In this document: in pieces, positions 51,492-60,114 of the stretch
Layout of the letters: every line of letters begins with the position of its first letter
Numbering within the stretch: position 1 is the first letter of the stretch
Source of the DNA: Rapidithrix thailandica
GTDB lineage: Bacteria; Bacteroidota; Bacteroidia; Cytophagales; Flammeovirgaceae
DNA length: 64,000 nt
Assembly: GCF_039710355.1 (NCBI RefSeq)
Contig: NZ_JBDKWZ010000002.1
Span: 186,001 to 250,000 of the forward strand
Direction: 5' to 3'
Notes under the pieces: generated by a model
Database searches by the model: none
What the model saw: the letters and a program-made list of their open reading frames with translations, nothing else
What the model was told of the DNA's origin: nothing
Translations under genes and position numbers: made by a program

Positions 51492-53156
51492 ATGTTTCCT
51501 TCTAAAGTATTTTTTGTTGTTTTGATATTGTTTGGAGTATATTCTGCCAAATCACAAGACGCAAGGCCAAACATAGTATGGATCGTTTGTGAAGATATCA
51601 GTCCCACTCTTTCGATGTATGGCGATAGTACAGCCCGTACACCTCATTTGGATCAATTGGCTACAAAGAGCACAATCTATAAAAATGCATTTACTACGGT
51701 TGGGGTATGTGCTCCCAGCAGGTCTTGTATTATCACAGGAATGTACCCTACCAGCCTTGGGACTATGCATATGCGTACAGCCCGGGATATCAGCTCTTGG
51801 GGCAAAAGAACGTATAAAGAGAATATTCCAATTGTGGATATCAGCGGGGATAGTATCAGGGAATATTCGGCCGTCATTCCCGAATATGTAAAGTGTTTTA
51901 CGGAATTTTTGAGAGCCGAAGGATACTATTGTACCAATAAGCAAAAAACCGATTATCAATTTGCGCCTCCCATCACCGCCTGGGATCAAAATAACGATGC
52001 GTCCCATTGGCGAAACCGTCCCGAGGGAAGGCCCTTCTTCTCTGTATTTAATATTCATTCCACGCATGAGAGTCGCTTGTGGGTAAACAAAGACAAACCG
52101 CTGACTGTAAGCGTGGATTCGGTGAGTATACCGCCTTATTTGCCGGATAATGCAATCACCCGGCAAGATGTGGCCCGTCATTACAGCAATGTAGAGTTAA
52201 TGGACCGGTTTGTAGGGGATATCATAGAGCAATTGAAAGAAGACGGTTTGTACGATAATACGGTTATTTTTTTCTATAGCGATCATGGAGGGCCATTGCC
52301 TCGACAAAAAAGGGAAATCTATGATTCGGGTCTTAAAGTGCCATTGCTGATCAAAAATATAAAAGGAAAATCAAGCAAGTATACCGACCGTCTTGTTTCC
52401 TTTGTGGATTTCGCTCCTACGATATTGAGTTTGGCCGGTATAAAGCCTCCGGCGTATATGGAAGGAAAAGCCTTTATGGGGAAATACGAAGCAGCTCCCA
52501 GGAAATATATTTTCGGAAGTTCCGATCGCTTTGACGAACATACGGATAGAATTAGAATCGTCCGGAATGAACGCTTTTTGTATGTCCGTAATTACTATCC
52601 TGACCTTCCAAAATACAAAGATGTCAATTACCGGAAGAATATCTCCATGATGCAGGAAATGCTACGTCTCGAGGCCGGTAATGAGTTGGATGCAACCGTG
52701 TGTCAATGGTTTGGAACCAAGCCGGACGAAGAATTGTACGATTGTAATTCGGACCCGCATAATATGCATGATCTTTCCAATAAAGCAAAGTACCGTACTG
52801 AATTACAAAAACTTAGAATGGCTCTCTTTCAACATTTCCAAAGTCATTCCGATTTGGGCTTGCTTCCCGAAGCACAATTGATAGATATGATGTGGCCGGA
52901 TCAAACACAACCGACAACCTTACCTCCACAAATTGCAATTCAAGGAAACAAGCTTACCCTTACGGCAAAAACCCAAGGAGCCTCAATGGCTTATCTTCTT
53001 TCGGATCATCCTGATATGACCTTGGATTTTAACAGTCCCTGGCAACTGTACACTGGACCTATTGCAATTCAAAACAGCAAATATATCTATGCCATTGCGG
53101 AAAGAATCGGTTTCAAAGAAAGTACAATTACTGTCCGGAAACTTGACCAAAATTAG
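51492..53156 (+). CDS. Secreted type I sulfatase
   Basis: 554 residues with a signal peptide (MFPSKVFFVVLILFGVYSAKS). The N-terminal metal-site strand is PNIVWIVCEDISPTLSMYGD. The formylglycine motif is GVCAPSRSCIITG with Cys73 as the residue to be oxidised. SDHGGPLPRQKREIYDSGLKVPLLI carries further metal and sulfate ligands. The sequence resembles the sulfatase subgroup acting on heparan-type or algal glycans. The last 75 residues form a chitobiase-C-like beta domain. No anaerobic-type maturase is in the window. It has no operon partner apart from the receptor-hydrolase group upstream. Confidence 0.9.
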   Translation: MFPSKVFFVVLILFGVYSAKSQDARPNIVWIVCEDISPTLSMYGDSTARTPHLDQLATKSTIYKNAFTTVGVCAPSRSCIITGMYPTSLGTMHMRTARDISSWGKRTYKENIPIVDISGDSIREYSAVIPEYVKCFTEFLRAEGYYCTNKQKTDYQFAPPITAWDQNNDASHWRNRPEGRPFFSVFNIHSTHESRLWVNKDKPLTVSVDSVSIPPYLPDNAITRQDVARHYSNVELMDRFVGDIIEQLKEDGLYDNTVIFFYSDHGGPLPRQKREIYDSGLKVPLLIKNIKGKSSKYTDRLVSFVDFAPTILSLAGIKPPAYMEGKAFMGKYEAAPRKYIFGSSDRFDEHTDRIRIVRNERFLYVRNYYPDLPKYKDVNYRKNISMMQEMLRLEAGNELDATVCQWFGTKPDEELYDCNSDPHNMHDLSNKAKYRTELQKLRMALFQHFQSHSDLGLLPEAQLIDMMWPDQTQPTTLPPQIAIQGNKLTLTAKTQGASMAYLLSDHPDMTLDFNSPWQLYTGPIAIQNSKYIYAIAERIGFKESTITVRKLDQN

Positions 53157-53260
53157 TCATGCAACTGACATTTCGACATGAACTCCTCTCTGCTTTCACC
53201 TTCCACTCCCCCCTCGCACAATTTTTCTTCTTATTTACCTTATTTAAGTATTTTCGTTTA

Positions 53261-53278
53261 TTTCAAAAATATCTGAAA
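53261..53278. repeat. TTTCAG palindrome, copy 4 of 7
   Basis: On the minus strand it reads TTTCAGATATTTTTGAAA with GAAG before it. It lies between the convergent sulfatase and epimerase-like genes, at neither start. Confidence 0.55.
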
Positions 53279-53389
53279 CTTCATATTTTTCAAGCATAAG
53301 ATAACATTTACTTTGTTAGTAATAACTAATATTATGTTAAATAAAGAGAAGGAAATCAACATCATCAGATAATACTTCCTTAAAAGTAC

Positions 53390-54298
53390 CTAAAGCAAAT
53401 CCTCCAAAGCGGCATGGATATCGCTAAAATGAAACCGAAAGCCATTTTCCTGTAATTTCCGGGGAATTACCCAACGGCTTTTTAGAATCAATTCCGTTTC
53501 TGTTTGGATAACTTTTGCCCCCAATTCCAAAAGGTTTTTTCCCAAAGGAATCCCAAATGGTGCCCCTATGATCTTCCTCATTGTTTGCATGAGTTCTTTA
53601 TTGGGGATAGGATTCGGAGCGGATACATTCACTACTCCCTGTAAATTTTGCTCTTGAATGAGATACTCAACCACCCGGGCAAAATCTCTTTCGTGAATCC
53701 AGCTAAAATATTGATTTCCATCACCTTGCTTGCCACCCATTCCAGCTTGCGTTAAACGCTTTAACGGTTGTAAGGCTCCTAGTTTTTTACCTAATACAAT
53801 GGCCGTCCGGAGGGCGAGTTTCCGGGTTTGGGGTGTCTCAACACTCCAAAAGGCTTTTTCCCATTTCTTAACAACATCCACCGAAAATCCCGAACCGATC
53901 TCTCCCTGAGTCTCGTCCATTGCGCGATCCTGGGCATGACGGTAAATGGTAGCGCTTGAAGAATTAATCCATACCTGAGGCGGACATTGGCAGGCCTGTA
54001 CCGCTTCGCCCAATACACGAGTAGAATCCAACCGGGAATCATAAATTAACTGTTTATTGCGAGGAGTATATCGGCAATCAACTGATTTCCCAGCCAGATT
54101 GATCAAAACCTCACAACCATCCAACGTTTCCGCCCAGCTACCCAGACTTTTTCCATCCCATTGTACATACCGGATATTGTTTTCCGGAGCCTGGGTACTT
54201 CGGCTGAGAATGACGATCTCTTGATATTTCGACTTAAAATACTTCTTAAGTACTTCCCCCAAAAAACCACTCCCCCCTGCCACAACTATTTTTTTCAT
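53390..54298 (-). CDS. NAD(P)-dependent epimerase-like protein (TIGR01777/DUF1731 type)
   Basis: 302 residues. VVAGGSGFLGEVLKKYF binds the dinucleotide; INLAGKSVDCRYTPRNKQLIYDSRLDSTRVLGEA and the C-terminal helix bundle (LKSRWVIPRKLQENGFRFHFSDIHAALEDLL) are typical of this extended SDR subfamily. The classical YxxxK is replaced by the family-specific pattern. The reaction is not known; some relatives affect cell division or lipid-linked processes. A TTTCAG palindrome sits 32-49 bases upstream of the ATG, and the GbsR/MarR gene lies next upstream, so it is the likely target of that regulator. Confidence 0.85.
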   Translation of the reverse strand: MKKIVVAGGSGFLGEVLKKYFKSKYQEIVILSRSTQAPENNIRYVQWDGKSLGSWAETLDGCEVLINLAGKSVDCRYTPRNKQLIYDSRLDSTRVLGEAVQACQCPPQVWINSSSATIYRHAQDRAMDETQGEIGSGFSVDVVKKWEKAFWSVETPQTRKLALRTAIVLGKKLGALQPLKRLTQAGMGGKQGDGNQYFSWIHERDFARVVEYLIQEQNLQGVVNVSAPNPIPNKELMQTMRKIIGAPFGIPLGKNLLELGAKVIQTETELILKSRWVIPRKLQENGFRFHFSDIHAALEDLL

Positions 54299-54329
54299 GG
54301 TTATTTTATTTATTTTTCAAGTTCATTTA

Positions 54330-54347
54330 TTTCAAAAATATCTGAAA
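54330..54347 (-). promoter_or_regulatory. TTTCAG palindrome, copy 5 of 7, upstream of the epimerase-like gene
   Basis: On the minus strand TTTCAGATATTTTTGAAA, the same 18 bases as copy 4, 32-49 bases before the ATG at 54298. Its place fits an operator overlapping the promoter. Confidence 0.6.
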
Positions 54348-54486
54348 GTACATAATTTACAATCTACTGTAGATTGCTTTTTAATAAGTGTAGCATTAAA
54401 ACAACTTGTTTTTTCTATCTAGAACCTATCATCGTAAAAACCAATCTCTTTGATGAGCTTGCTGTGTGGATGCCGGAATAATTTCC

Positions 54487-54517
54487 AACCTTCCAGATTT
54501 TGAAAACCTGGAAGGTT
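54487..54517. repeat. Dispersed hairpin repeat, copy 8 of 8 (CTTCCAGA variant)
   Basis: A 15-bp stem with one mismatch (CCAGATTTT against AAAACCTGG), just past the stop of the GbsR/MarR gene. The only copy after 46 kb. Confidence 0.85.
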
Positions 54518-54532
54518 TTTCCAAGAAATGCC

Positions 54533-55039
54533 TTATTTCATGATTTTCAGCAAGAGGTTGCTTAACCAATTTCCGCCACCACTTTTGACAAATACTTCCA
54601 ACATCTGATTCGTTACATCGGAAAAATCGGCAACGTTTGACGTTACTTTTTTCAATTCCTTTACTCCGGGACTATCCCCTTGAACCTCTTCGTTAATTTG
54701 CTTCAGCACCTTTCTCAAAGGGTCTAATTCGCGTTTCTTCCGCTCTTGGGCAATTTGCCTTGCAATGACATTTACATCTTTAAAGGCATAAAAATATTCC
54801 CGCCTTTCACCGGCCCGGAGTTCTTTATCCACCAAGCCCCAGTCGATCAGCGCCCGGACATTCATATTGGTATTTCCTCTGGAGATAGTTAGCTCATGCA
54901 TAATGTCCTCGGTAGACAATGCCTGCCGGGAAACCAACAACAAAGCGTGAATTTGGGCCATAGTGCGGTTAATCCCCCAATGGGAACCCAAACTCCCCCA
55001 CGTTTGTATGAACTTGGCTTTTGCTTCTGAATAATTCAT
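54533..55039 (-). CDS. GbsR/MarR-family transcriptional regulator
   Basis: 168 residues. The winged helix is TMAQIHALLLVSRQALSTEDIMHELTISRGNTNMNVRALIDWGLV, followed by the wing LRAGERREYFYA, and a C-terminal helical dimerisation part. It matches the GbsR branch of MarR-like regulators, which control choline/glycine betaine genes in Bacillus but a range of membrane functions in Bacteroidota. A TTTCAG palindrome is 20-37 bases upstream of its ATG, which points to self-regulation, and another precedes the adjacent epimerase-like gene. Confidence 0.85.
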   Translation of the reverse strand: MNYSEAKAKFIQTWGSLGSHWGINRTMAQIHALLLVSRQALSTEDIMHELTISRGNTNMNVRALIDWGLVDKELRAGERREYFYAFKDVNVIARQIAQERKKRELDPLRKVLKQINEEVQGDSPGVKELKKVTSNVADFSDVTNQMLEVFVKSGGGNWLSNLLLKIMK

Positions 55040-55058
55040 ATGTTTAATTATTTCTTGT

Positions 55059-55076
55059 TTTCGAAAAATACTGAAA
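55059..55076 (-). promoter_or_regulatory. TTTCAG palindrome, copy 6 of 7, upstream of the GbsR/MarR gene
   Basis: On the minus strand TTTCAGTATTTTTCGAAA preceded by TGAAG, 20-37 bases before the ATG at 55039, a probable self-operator. The 674-base gap 55040-55714 holds this and copy 7; otherwise I see no gene or RNA signal. Confidence 0.6.
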
Positions 55077-55611
55077 CTTCAAACATAAAATTAAGACTTT
55101 TGCTTGACATTTCAAAACCTTTTTATGGGTATATTTTACAGTAAATTTAAGTTGTGAAATCGTCAAAAAAGCCTCGCGTTGGCAACGACTATATAAGATG
55201 GGGAGATAAAATAACTGACACTATAAATGTTTCAAGTTGCTGGAAAATAGTAAACCTCTCTCCTATACAACTCTGTACTTAGCAAGCACTCACTATTTTT
55301 TCATCATAAAGTCCCTAAAACAAAAAACAGTTCAGAGAACTGTCCTTTGGCTTACCAGGTAAAAACCACAAACTGATACACAAAAAGAAAGCAGCAATAA
55401 AGCTTGCTTCTATAACACTTCAAAGGTATTCTGTGAATATGAATTGCAAGTGAAGCAAAGATTATTTATCCATAAATTATGGTAATACAAAAGTTCAAAC
55501 CCTCCCTCCCGGGCCTTAAAAAAACAACGTAATGGGAGTGGTAAAAGACGAATCCCCCCTGCCCTATGCTTTATTCTTTAGTGAGAGTTATTAATTTCAC
55601 GAATTCTTTTT

Positions 55612-55629
55612 TTTCAAATTTTACTGAAA
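55612..55629. repeat. TTTCAG palindrome, copy 7 of 7
   Basis: On the minus strand TTTCAGTAAAATTTGAAA preceded by TTGAAG. It lies about 85 bases after the FUSC-type gene stop. Confidence 0.55.
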
Positions 55630-55713
55630 CTTCAAAATAAGTTAATACTTATAAAGAACCCCAGCTTTTCCTGAGGTATTCAACTAAAAATCAAATGATT
55701 GACTATTCATTTT

Positions 55714-57981
55714 TCAAGCAGCAATTTGAAATTCTTTTTGGGAAAGCTTGGCTAATTGTTTTAACATTTCAGCGCTTAGTGCATTTAACCTTATCAATTG
55801 CTCAGTCAAAAATTCTACATGCGTATAGTGGTAATACTCTTGTCCTTTAATACCCAGCCGCAATTCTGCATTGGCTTTACATCTTAGCTCTGTCAAGGCA
55901 TTGCCCAATTGTGCTTCCGTGACTTCTTCTATTTGTAATTCGGCCGGGCCTGATTCGTTTTTCAGCAATGCCATTGTTTGATTAAGGTTATTGAGCACCG
56001 CATACAATAAGGTCTGCAATACCTCCAAGTCAAAACGCTCTTCTTCATTTCTTTTCAAGAAAATACCAATGGTAGAAGCCGTAGACATCATTGCATAATT
56101 CAGGATCACTGACTCATAGTAATCCGCTACTTGTTTCTTCTTCTTTTCGGGATCCGTAAGCATGCGCTGGAGCGAGTTGATCAAGTTAGCCATATGCGTA
56201 AATACTTGTTTACGGGCCAAACGGTATTCGGTAACTTTTCCTCTTTTTTGACCTATAAATTGTTTTTGCAATAGCAATAAATACGCCCGGTTTGCACTGA
56301 CCGACTGTTCTAAAAAATACGGTAAATTTTGTTTTTCCCAGAAAGGCCATAAATACCGCACGGCCAAAAGACAAAGAACCGCTCCAATCAAGGTGTCCAC
56401 CACCCGGTAGATTAACATGGGTTCTACTGCACGGTGCAAAAAGCTATAGAGGTTGATGACATAAATGGTAAAAAAGGCAGAGGCAATTACATAGTTGCTG
56501 GAGAGGAAAGCAAATCCCAACATAATGGCGACCCCGAAAATAAACAAAGAGACCATGGCTCCGGGCTCTGCCAAATGGATAAGGTAGGCAACCAAAGCGC
56601 CTATCACAGTGCCCAACACCCGGTGAAAAAACCGTTGACGGGTGACGCTATACCCCGGTTTCATTACTACCAATACCGTCAATAGTACCCAATAAGGATT
56701 TGTCAATTGGAGTAGATACGCTAAACTATACCCCACTACTGCTACCACTGCCGTGCGCATGGCATAGCGAAAAAAGCTTGATTCAAAATTGAAATTACTT
56801 GACAATGAAATCCAGTTGACCGGATTTGGGTTTACAAACTGATGATGGGAACTTTCATCCACATAGGTACCGGGTTTTTCCAATTTTCCGGAAAGAATCC
56901 CTTGAATAATCCCTAATTTCTCACATTGGTGCAACAGGTAGTGTTGTACTTGTTTCAGCCATTGGTAAACCTTTTCGGCATCAGGGTCTGACTTCGATTT
57001 TTCATGCAACAGGCTTAGGTTTTCTTCCAATAAATCAAGCACTTGAGTAATCTCAGTATTCTCAAGATAGCGCCTTCCTTTAAAAAGGGCATTGCCCAAT
57101 TGGTACATGTCTGACACCAAAACCTGTACGACTTGTTGCACAACAACCAACTCCCGGTAGCGGGACAAATATTTATTCAAAAAGTCATAATCGATAGGCG
57201 CTGCAATAGCCGTTTCCAACATCTCTACCAATTCAATAAATACCAGAAGCATTTTCCTTTGCAAGGAGTCCGCCTTAACCAAGCGCCCCGGCTCTTTCAA
57301 TAACAAATGCCGCAATACATCATGCATTTCTTGCAACTCACTTTGTAAGGTAGCCAGTTTAAACATGACATCTTTGGTATCGTCACGTCCTTCGTACAAA
57401 GCAATCCGTTGCTCAAAATATTGGGCCGTGAGCAAGAGACATTGAGCCACTCTGCGGGTTATGACCCGCTTTCCACTGATTTTAAACAAGATGAGTGCAT
57501 ATGCCAGGTACCAGATTCCTCCGCAAAAAATCCGGAAACTATGTCCCAGTATTGCTTCAGGAGTTTGAAAAGAGGCATTAGAGCTTAGCGCAATCATAAT
57601 AGCCAAATAACCCATGAAAGCCAAAATAGCTTGCTCATGGCCATAGGAAGCAAAATACGCCAGACAAAAAATAGCAATAAACAAAAAACCAATCAATAGG
57701 GGAAAATAGGGAATGATCAGCAAAATCACGATGGTCAACACAGTAGCCAACATGTTGGAAGTCAACATTAAGCGGGTTTTATGTTTCCAACTTCCGGGCA
57801 AATCTACCCCAGAGACAAACGAAGCTCCCAGCATCAATTCAATGGCCAGGCTATCCTGCCCCAGGCTCCGCATGATGACAAAAGGCAAAAACATGCCTAA
57901 TGCATAACGGAACGCAGTAGCGAAATCTTCCGTCCGTAAGAAGTCACGCGCTTGTGTAAGATACTGCAGGGTGTTTTTCAT
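55714..57981 (-). CDS. FUSC/YccS-type inner-membrane transporter
   Basis: 755 residues with two membrane blocks of about six helices each (about 20-165 and 395-520), each followed by a long helical cytoplasmic part. TNPYWVLLTVLVVMKPGYSVTRQRFFHRVLGTVIGALVAY is the hallmark of the fusaric acid resistance/YccS superfamily, which exports aromatic acids or other organic anions. The paired layout matches YccS/YhfK-like proteins. The substrate is unknown. It may be linked to the GbsR/MarR gene downstream, since MarR proteins often control such exporters, but more than 600 bases separate them. Confidence 0.85.
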   Translation of the reverse strand: MKNTLQYLTQARDFLRTEDFATAFRYALGMFLPFVIMRSLGQDSLAIELMLGASFVSGVDLPGSWKHKTRLMLTSNMLATVLTIVILLIIPYFPLLIGFLFIAIFCLAYFASYGHEQAILAFMGYLAIMIALSSNASFQTPEAILGHSFRIFCGGIWYLAYALILFKISGKRVITRRVAQCLLLTAQYFEQRIALYEGRDDTKDVMFKLATLQSELQEMHDVLRHLLLKEPGRLVKADSLQRKMLLVFIELVEMLETAIAAPIDYDFLNKYLSRYRELVVVQQVVQVLVSDMYQLGNALFKGRRYLENTEITQVLDLLEENLSLLHEKSKSDPDAEKVYQWLKQVQHYLLHQCEKLGIIQGILSGKLEKPGTYVDESSHHQFVNPNPVNWISLSSNFNFESSFFRYAMRTAVVAVVGYSLAYLLQLTNPYWVLLTVLVVMKPGYSVTRQRFFHRVLGTVIGALVAYLIHLAEPGAMVSLFIFGVAIMLGFAFLSSNYVIASAFFTIYVINLYSFLHRAVEPMLIYRVVDTLIGAVLCLLAVRYLWPFWEKQNLPYFLEQSVSANRAYLLLLQKQFIGQKRGKVTEYRLARKQVFTHMANLINSLQRMLTDPEKKKKQVADYYESVILNYAMMSTASTIGIFLKRNEEERFDLEVLQTLLYAVLNNLNQTMALLKNESGPAELQIEEVTEAQLGNALTELRCKANAELRLGIKGQEYYHYTHVEFLTEQLIRLNALSAEMLKQLAKLSQKEFQIAA

Positions 57982-58150
57982 GGGTAGTTTTTATTCGGTT
58001 TCAGAACAGAAAAAATGATTTAAAATAGACGCATCGTTGCCATTTACTCACGGTTTTGGACAAAGATAAATACAGCGCCTCCACACTATGAGAATTTCAT
58101 GTATAAATAAACCCTTTCCCCTATAAAGATTCGACTATTAAATTTTAACC

Positions 58151-58182
58151 AAAATAAAAAGGTCTTAGAAAAATCTAAGACC
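58151..58182 (-). terminator. Terminator of the glucan phosphorylase-like gene
   Basis: GGTCTTAGA pairs with TCTAAGACC across AAAA; on the minus strand it leads into TTTTTATTTT. Confidence 0.88.
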
Positions 58183-58206
58183 CAATCATAAGAAAATATG
58201 CATTAA

Positions 58207-59868
58207 TCAATCATCGTAAGTATAAAGCTTTTCATAGTATTGATAGGCCATACGGTCCGAGTCAAAATATGGTAAAACATCCTCCATACTATTTACCATA
58301 ATTTTAAACCAATGTTCCGGCTGTTCGTAGTATACCGGCAGGATTTCATTTTCCAATAAATCCAGCAAATTTGTCAAGTCATATTGGTCCTGGTCATGGA
58401 CAGGCAAAGAAGCATCCACCGGAGGCACGATAAAACTATTGACTCCATGCCGGGCAAACTCCGGGATCCAACCGTCATTGGTCGATAGGTTCACCGCCCC
58501 ATTCATACAGGCAGTCATACCGCTGGTACCGGAGGCTTCACGCGGTACCCGGGGATTATTCAGCCATACATCAGCCCCTTGTTTCAACATTCTGGACAAG
58601 GCTAATTCGTATCCTACCAAGGTTGCGCAGTTCCGGTATTTTTTTGACAGGTGCACCAAACTGTTAAACTGACTCATGGCATTAAAATCCATCGGATAGG
58701 GTTTTCCTGCCCATACGATCTGAATAGGGCGTTTTGAATTATTCAATAAGCGTTCAAAGCGTTCGTGATCCCGGGTAATCAGGTCGGCCCGTTTGTACTC
58801 AGCAAACCTCCGGGCCCAGACGATCGTCAAGGCATTAGGGTCAAATAATTTCCCGGTTTGGTCTGCTATCAGTTCAAAGAGGCGGCTTTTTAAGAGTTTC
58901 TTTCGTTTAAATAAAAGGGTTTGGTCTCCTTTTTCAGCAGCTTCATATAGCTCTTCTTCTGCCCAATATTTTTTGTTTTGAGCATTGGTAATGGAAATGA
59001 TATTGGGAACACCTTTGTGATGCGCCCACATTTCTTTGGAAACCTCCGCATGTAATTTGGAAACACCGTTGGCCCTTTTGGAAAAACGCATAGTCACCAA
59101 ACTGTAATCCAATATATCTCCCCCCAGTCCGGTCACTTCTCTTACTTCTTCCAAGGGTATTCCACAGAAGAAGCCCATCTTATTCAGCAAACGGATATCG
59201 TTCTTTTCATTGCCGGCTTCTTCCGGAGTATGGGTCGTAAAGACCATTCGCGATTTTACTTCCTCAATGTCCCGGTATTTCTCATACAGATAAAAGGCCG
59301 CAGGCAAGGCATGTGCTTCATTCAAATGGTAAATATCGGTTTGGTGATCTAAGATATCCAACAACTTGGCCCCTCCGACTCCCAGTAAAATACTGGCGGC
59401 CACTTTGGCGGCCAGATCCGAATCATAAAGCTTATGACTGATGGACTGGGCCAAATAATCATTCTCAGGTAAGTCGGTAGAAAGAAAAAACATCGGCACC
59501 GTTCCAAATACTTTGGGATTTAAGTAATAGGCGGTGACATAACAGGGATGATTGTTCACCTGAATTTGAAACTTGATCTTTGTTTCCTCTAAAAAGGAAT
59601 AGACTTTCTCCTGAAACAACACATCCATGGACTGATCTCCTTTCCGGGTTTGGTCGTAATATCCGTATTTCCACAAAATGCCAATACCTATCACATTCTG
59701 GTTGAGTTCATAGGCACTGCGCATATGAGACCCCGCCAAAAAGCCCAAGCCGCCCGAATATATTTTTAGCGGTTGGTGAATAGCGTATTCCATGCTGAAA
59801 TAGGCAACGCTTTTTTTGTATTTGGGATCGTATTCATAGGGATGGGCAAAATCTTCGAAACTAGGCAT
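58207..59868 (-). CDS. Short alpha-glucan phosphorylase-like protein (GT35) lacking the PLP lysine
   Basis: 553 residues, about 300 shorter than classical glycogen phosphorylase and like the short bacterial type. YFSMEYAIHQPLKIYSGGLGFLAGSHMRSA opens it; HLNEAHALPAAF, VFTTHTPEEAGNE, WARRFAEYKRADLI and LNNPRVPREASGTSGMTACMNGAVNLSTNDGW follow. In phosphorylases the last motif carries the PLP Schiff-base lysine (GTxxMK); here the residue is Thr452. The protein is therefore probably not a standard PLP-dependent phosphorylase. It may be an altered glucan-binding or transferase form. It appears monocistronic. Confidence 0.8.
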   Translation of the reverse strand: MPSFEDFAHPYEYDPKYKKSVAYFSMEYAIHQPLKIYSGGLGFLAGSHMRSAYELNQNVIGIGILWKYGYYDQTRKGDQSMDVLFQEKVYSFLEETKIKFQIQVNNHPCYVTAYYLNPKVFGTVPMFFLSTDLPENDYLAQSISHKLYDSDLAAKVAASILLGVGGAKLLDILDHQTDIYHLNEAHALPAAFYLYEKYRDIEEVKSRMVFTTHTPEEAGNEKNDIRLLNKMGFFCGIPLEEVREVTGLGGDILDYSLVTMRFSKRANGVSKLHAEVSKEMWAHHKGVPNIISITNAQNKKYWAEEELYEAAEKGDQTLLFKRKKLLKSRLFELIADQTGKLFDPNALTIVWARRFAEYKRADLITRDHERFERLLNNSKRPIQIVWAGKPYPMDFNAMSQFNSLVHLSKKYRNCATLVGYELALSRMLKQGADVWLNNPRVPREASGTSGMTACMNGAVNLSTNDGWIPEFARHGVNSFIVPPVDASLPVHDQDQYDLTNLLDLLENEILPVYYEQPEHWFKIMVNSMEDVLPYFDSDRMAYQYYEKLYTYDD

Positions 59869-60114
59869 TGGTATATGGATCTGTTAAATGGGTAAATTGA
59901 TATTCTAAAATAAAAGATTGTCTAAAAATATATAAAGACTCTATGTAAAAAATTGTTTAACAATCTTTCATCTTCAAGACTTATTCCTATTTCTTCTTGG
60001 ATAAGAAAAACAATTCAGAAAAAACACCCGGCTTTTAAATAGAAATCAATAATGAAGGCTCTCTGAAAATTAGCATTTTACGGGACACTTTATTGAGCTA
60101 TCCTCCTTTTATTG

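Noticed and set aside
30315..54517. Reading the 31-35 bp palindromes as a CRISPR array
   Set aside because: Copies are kilobases apart, not regularly spaced, there are no spacers and no cas genes.
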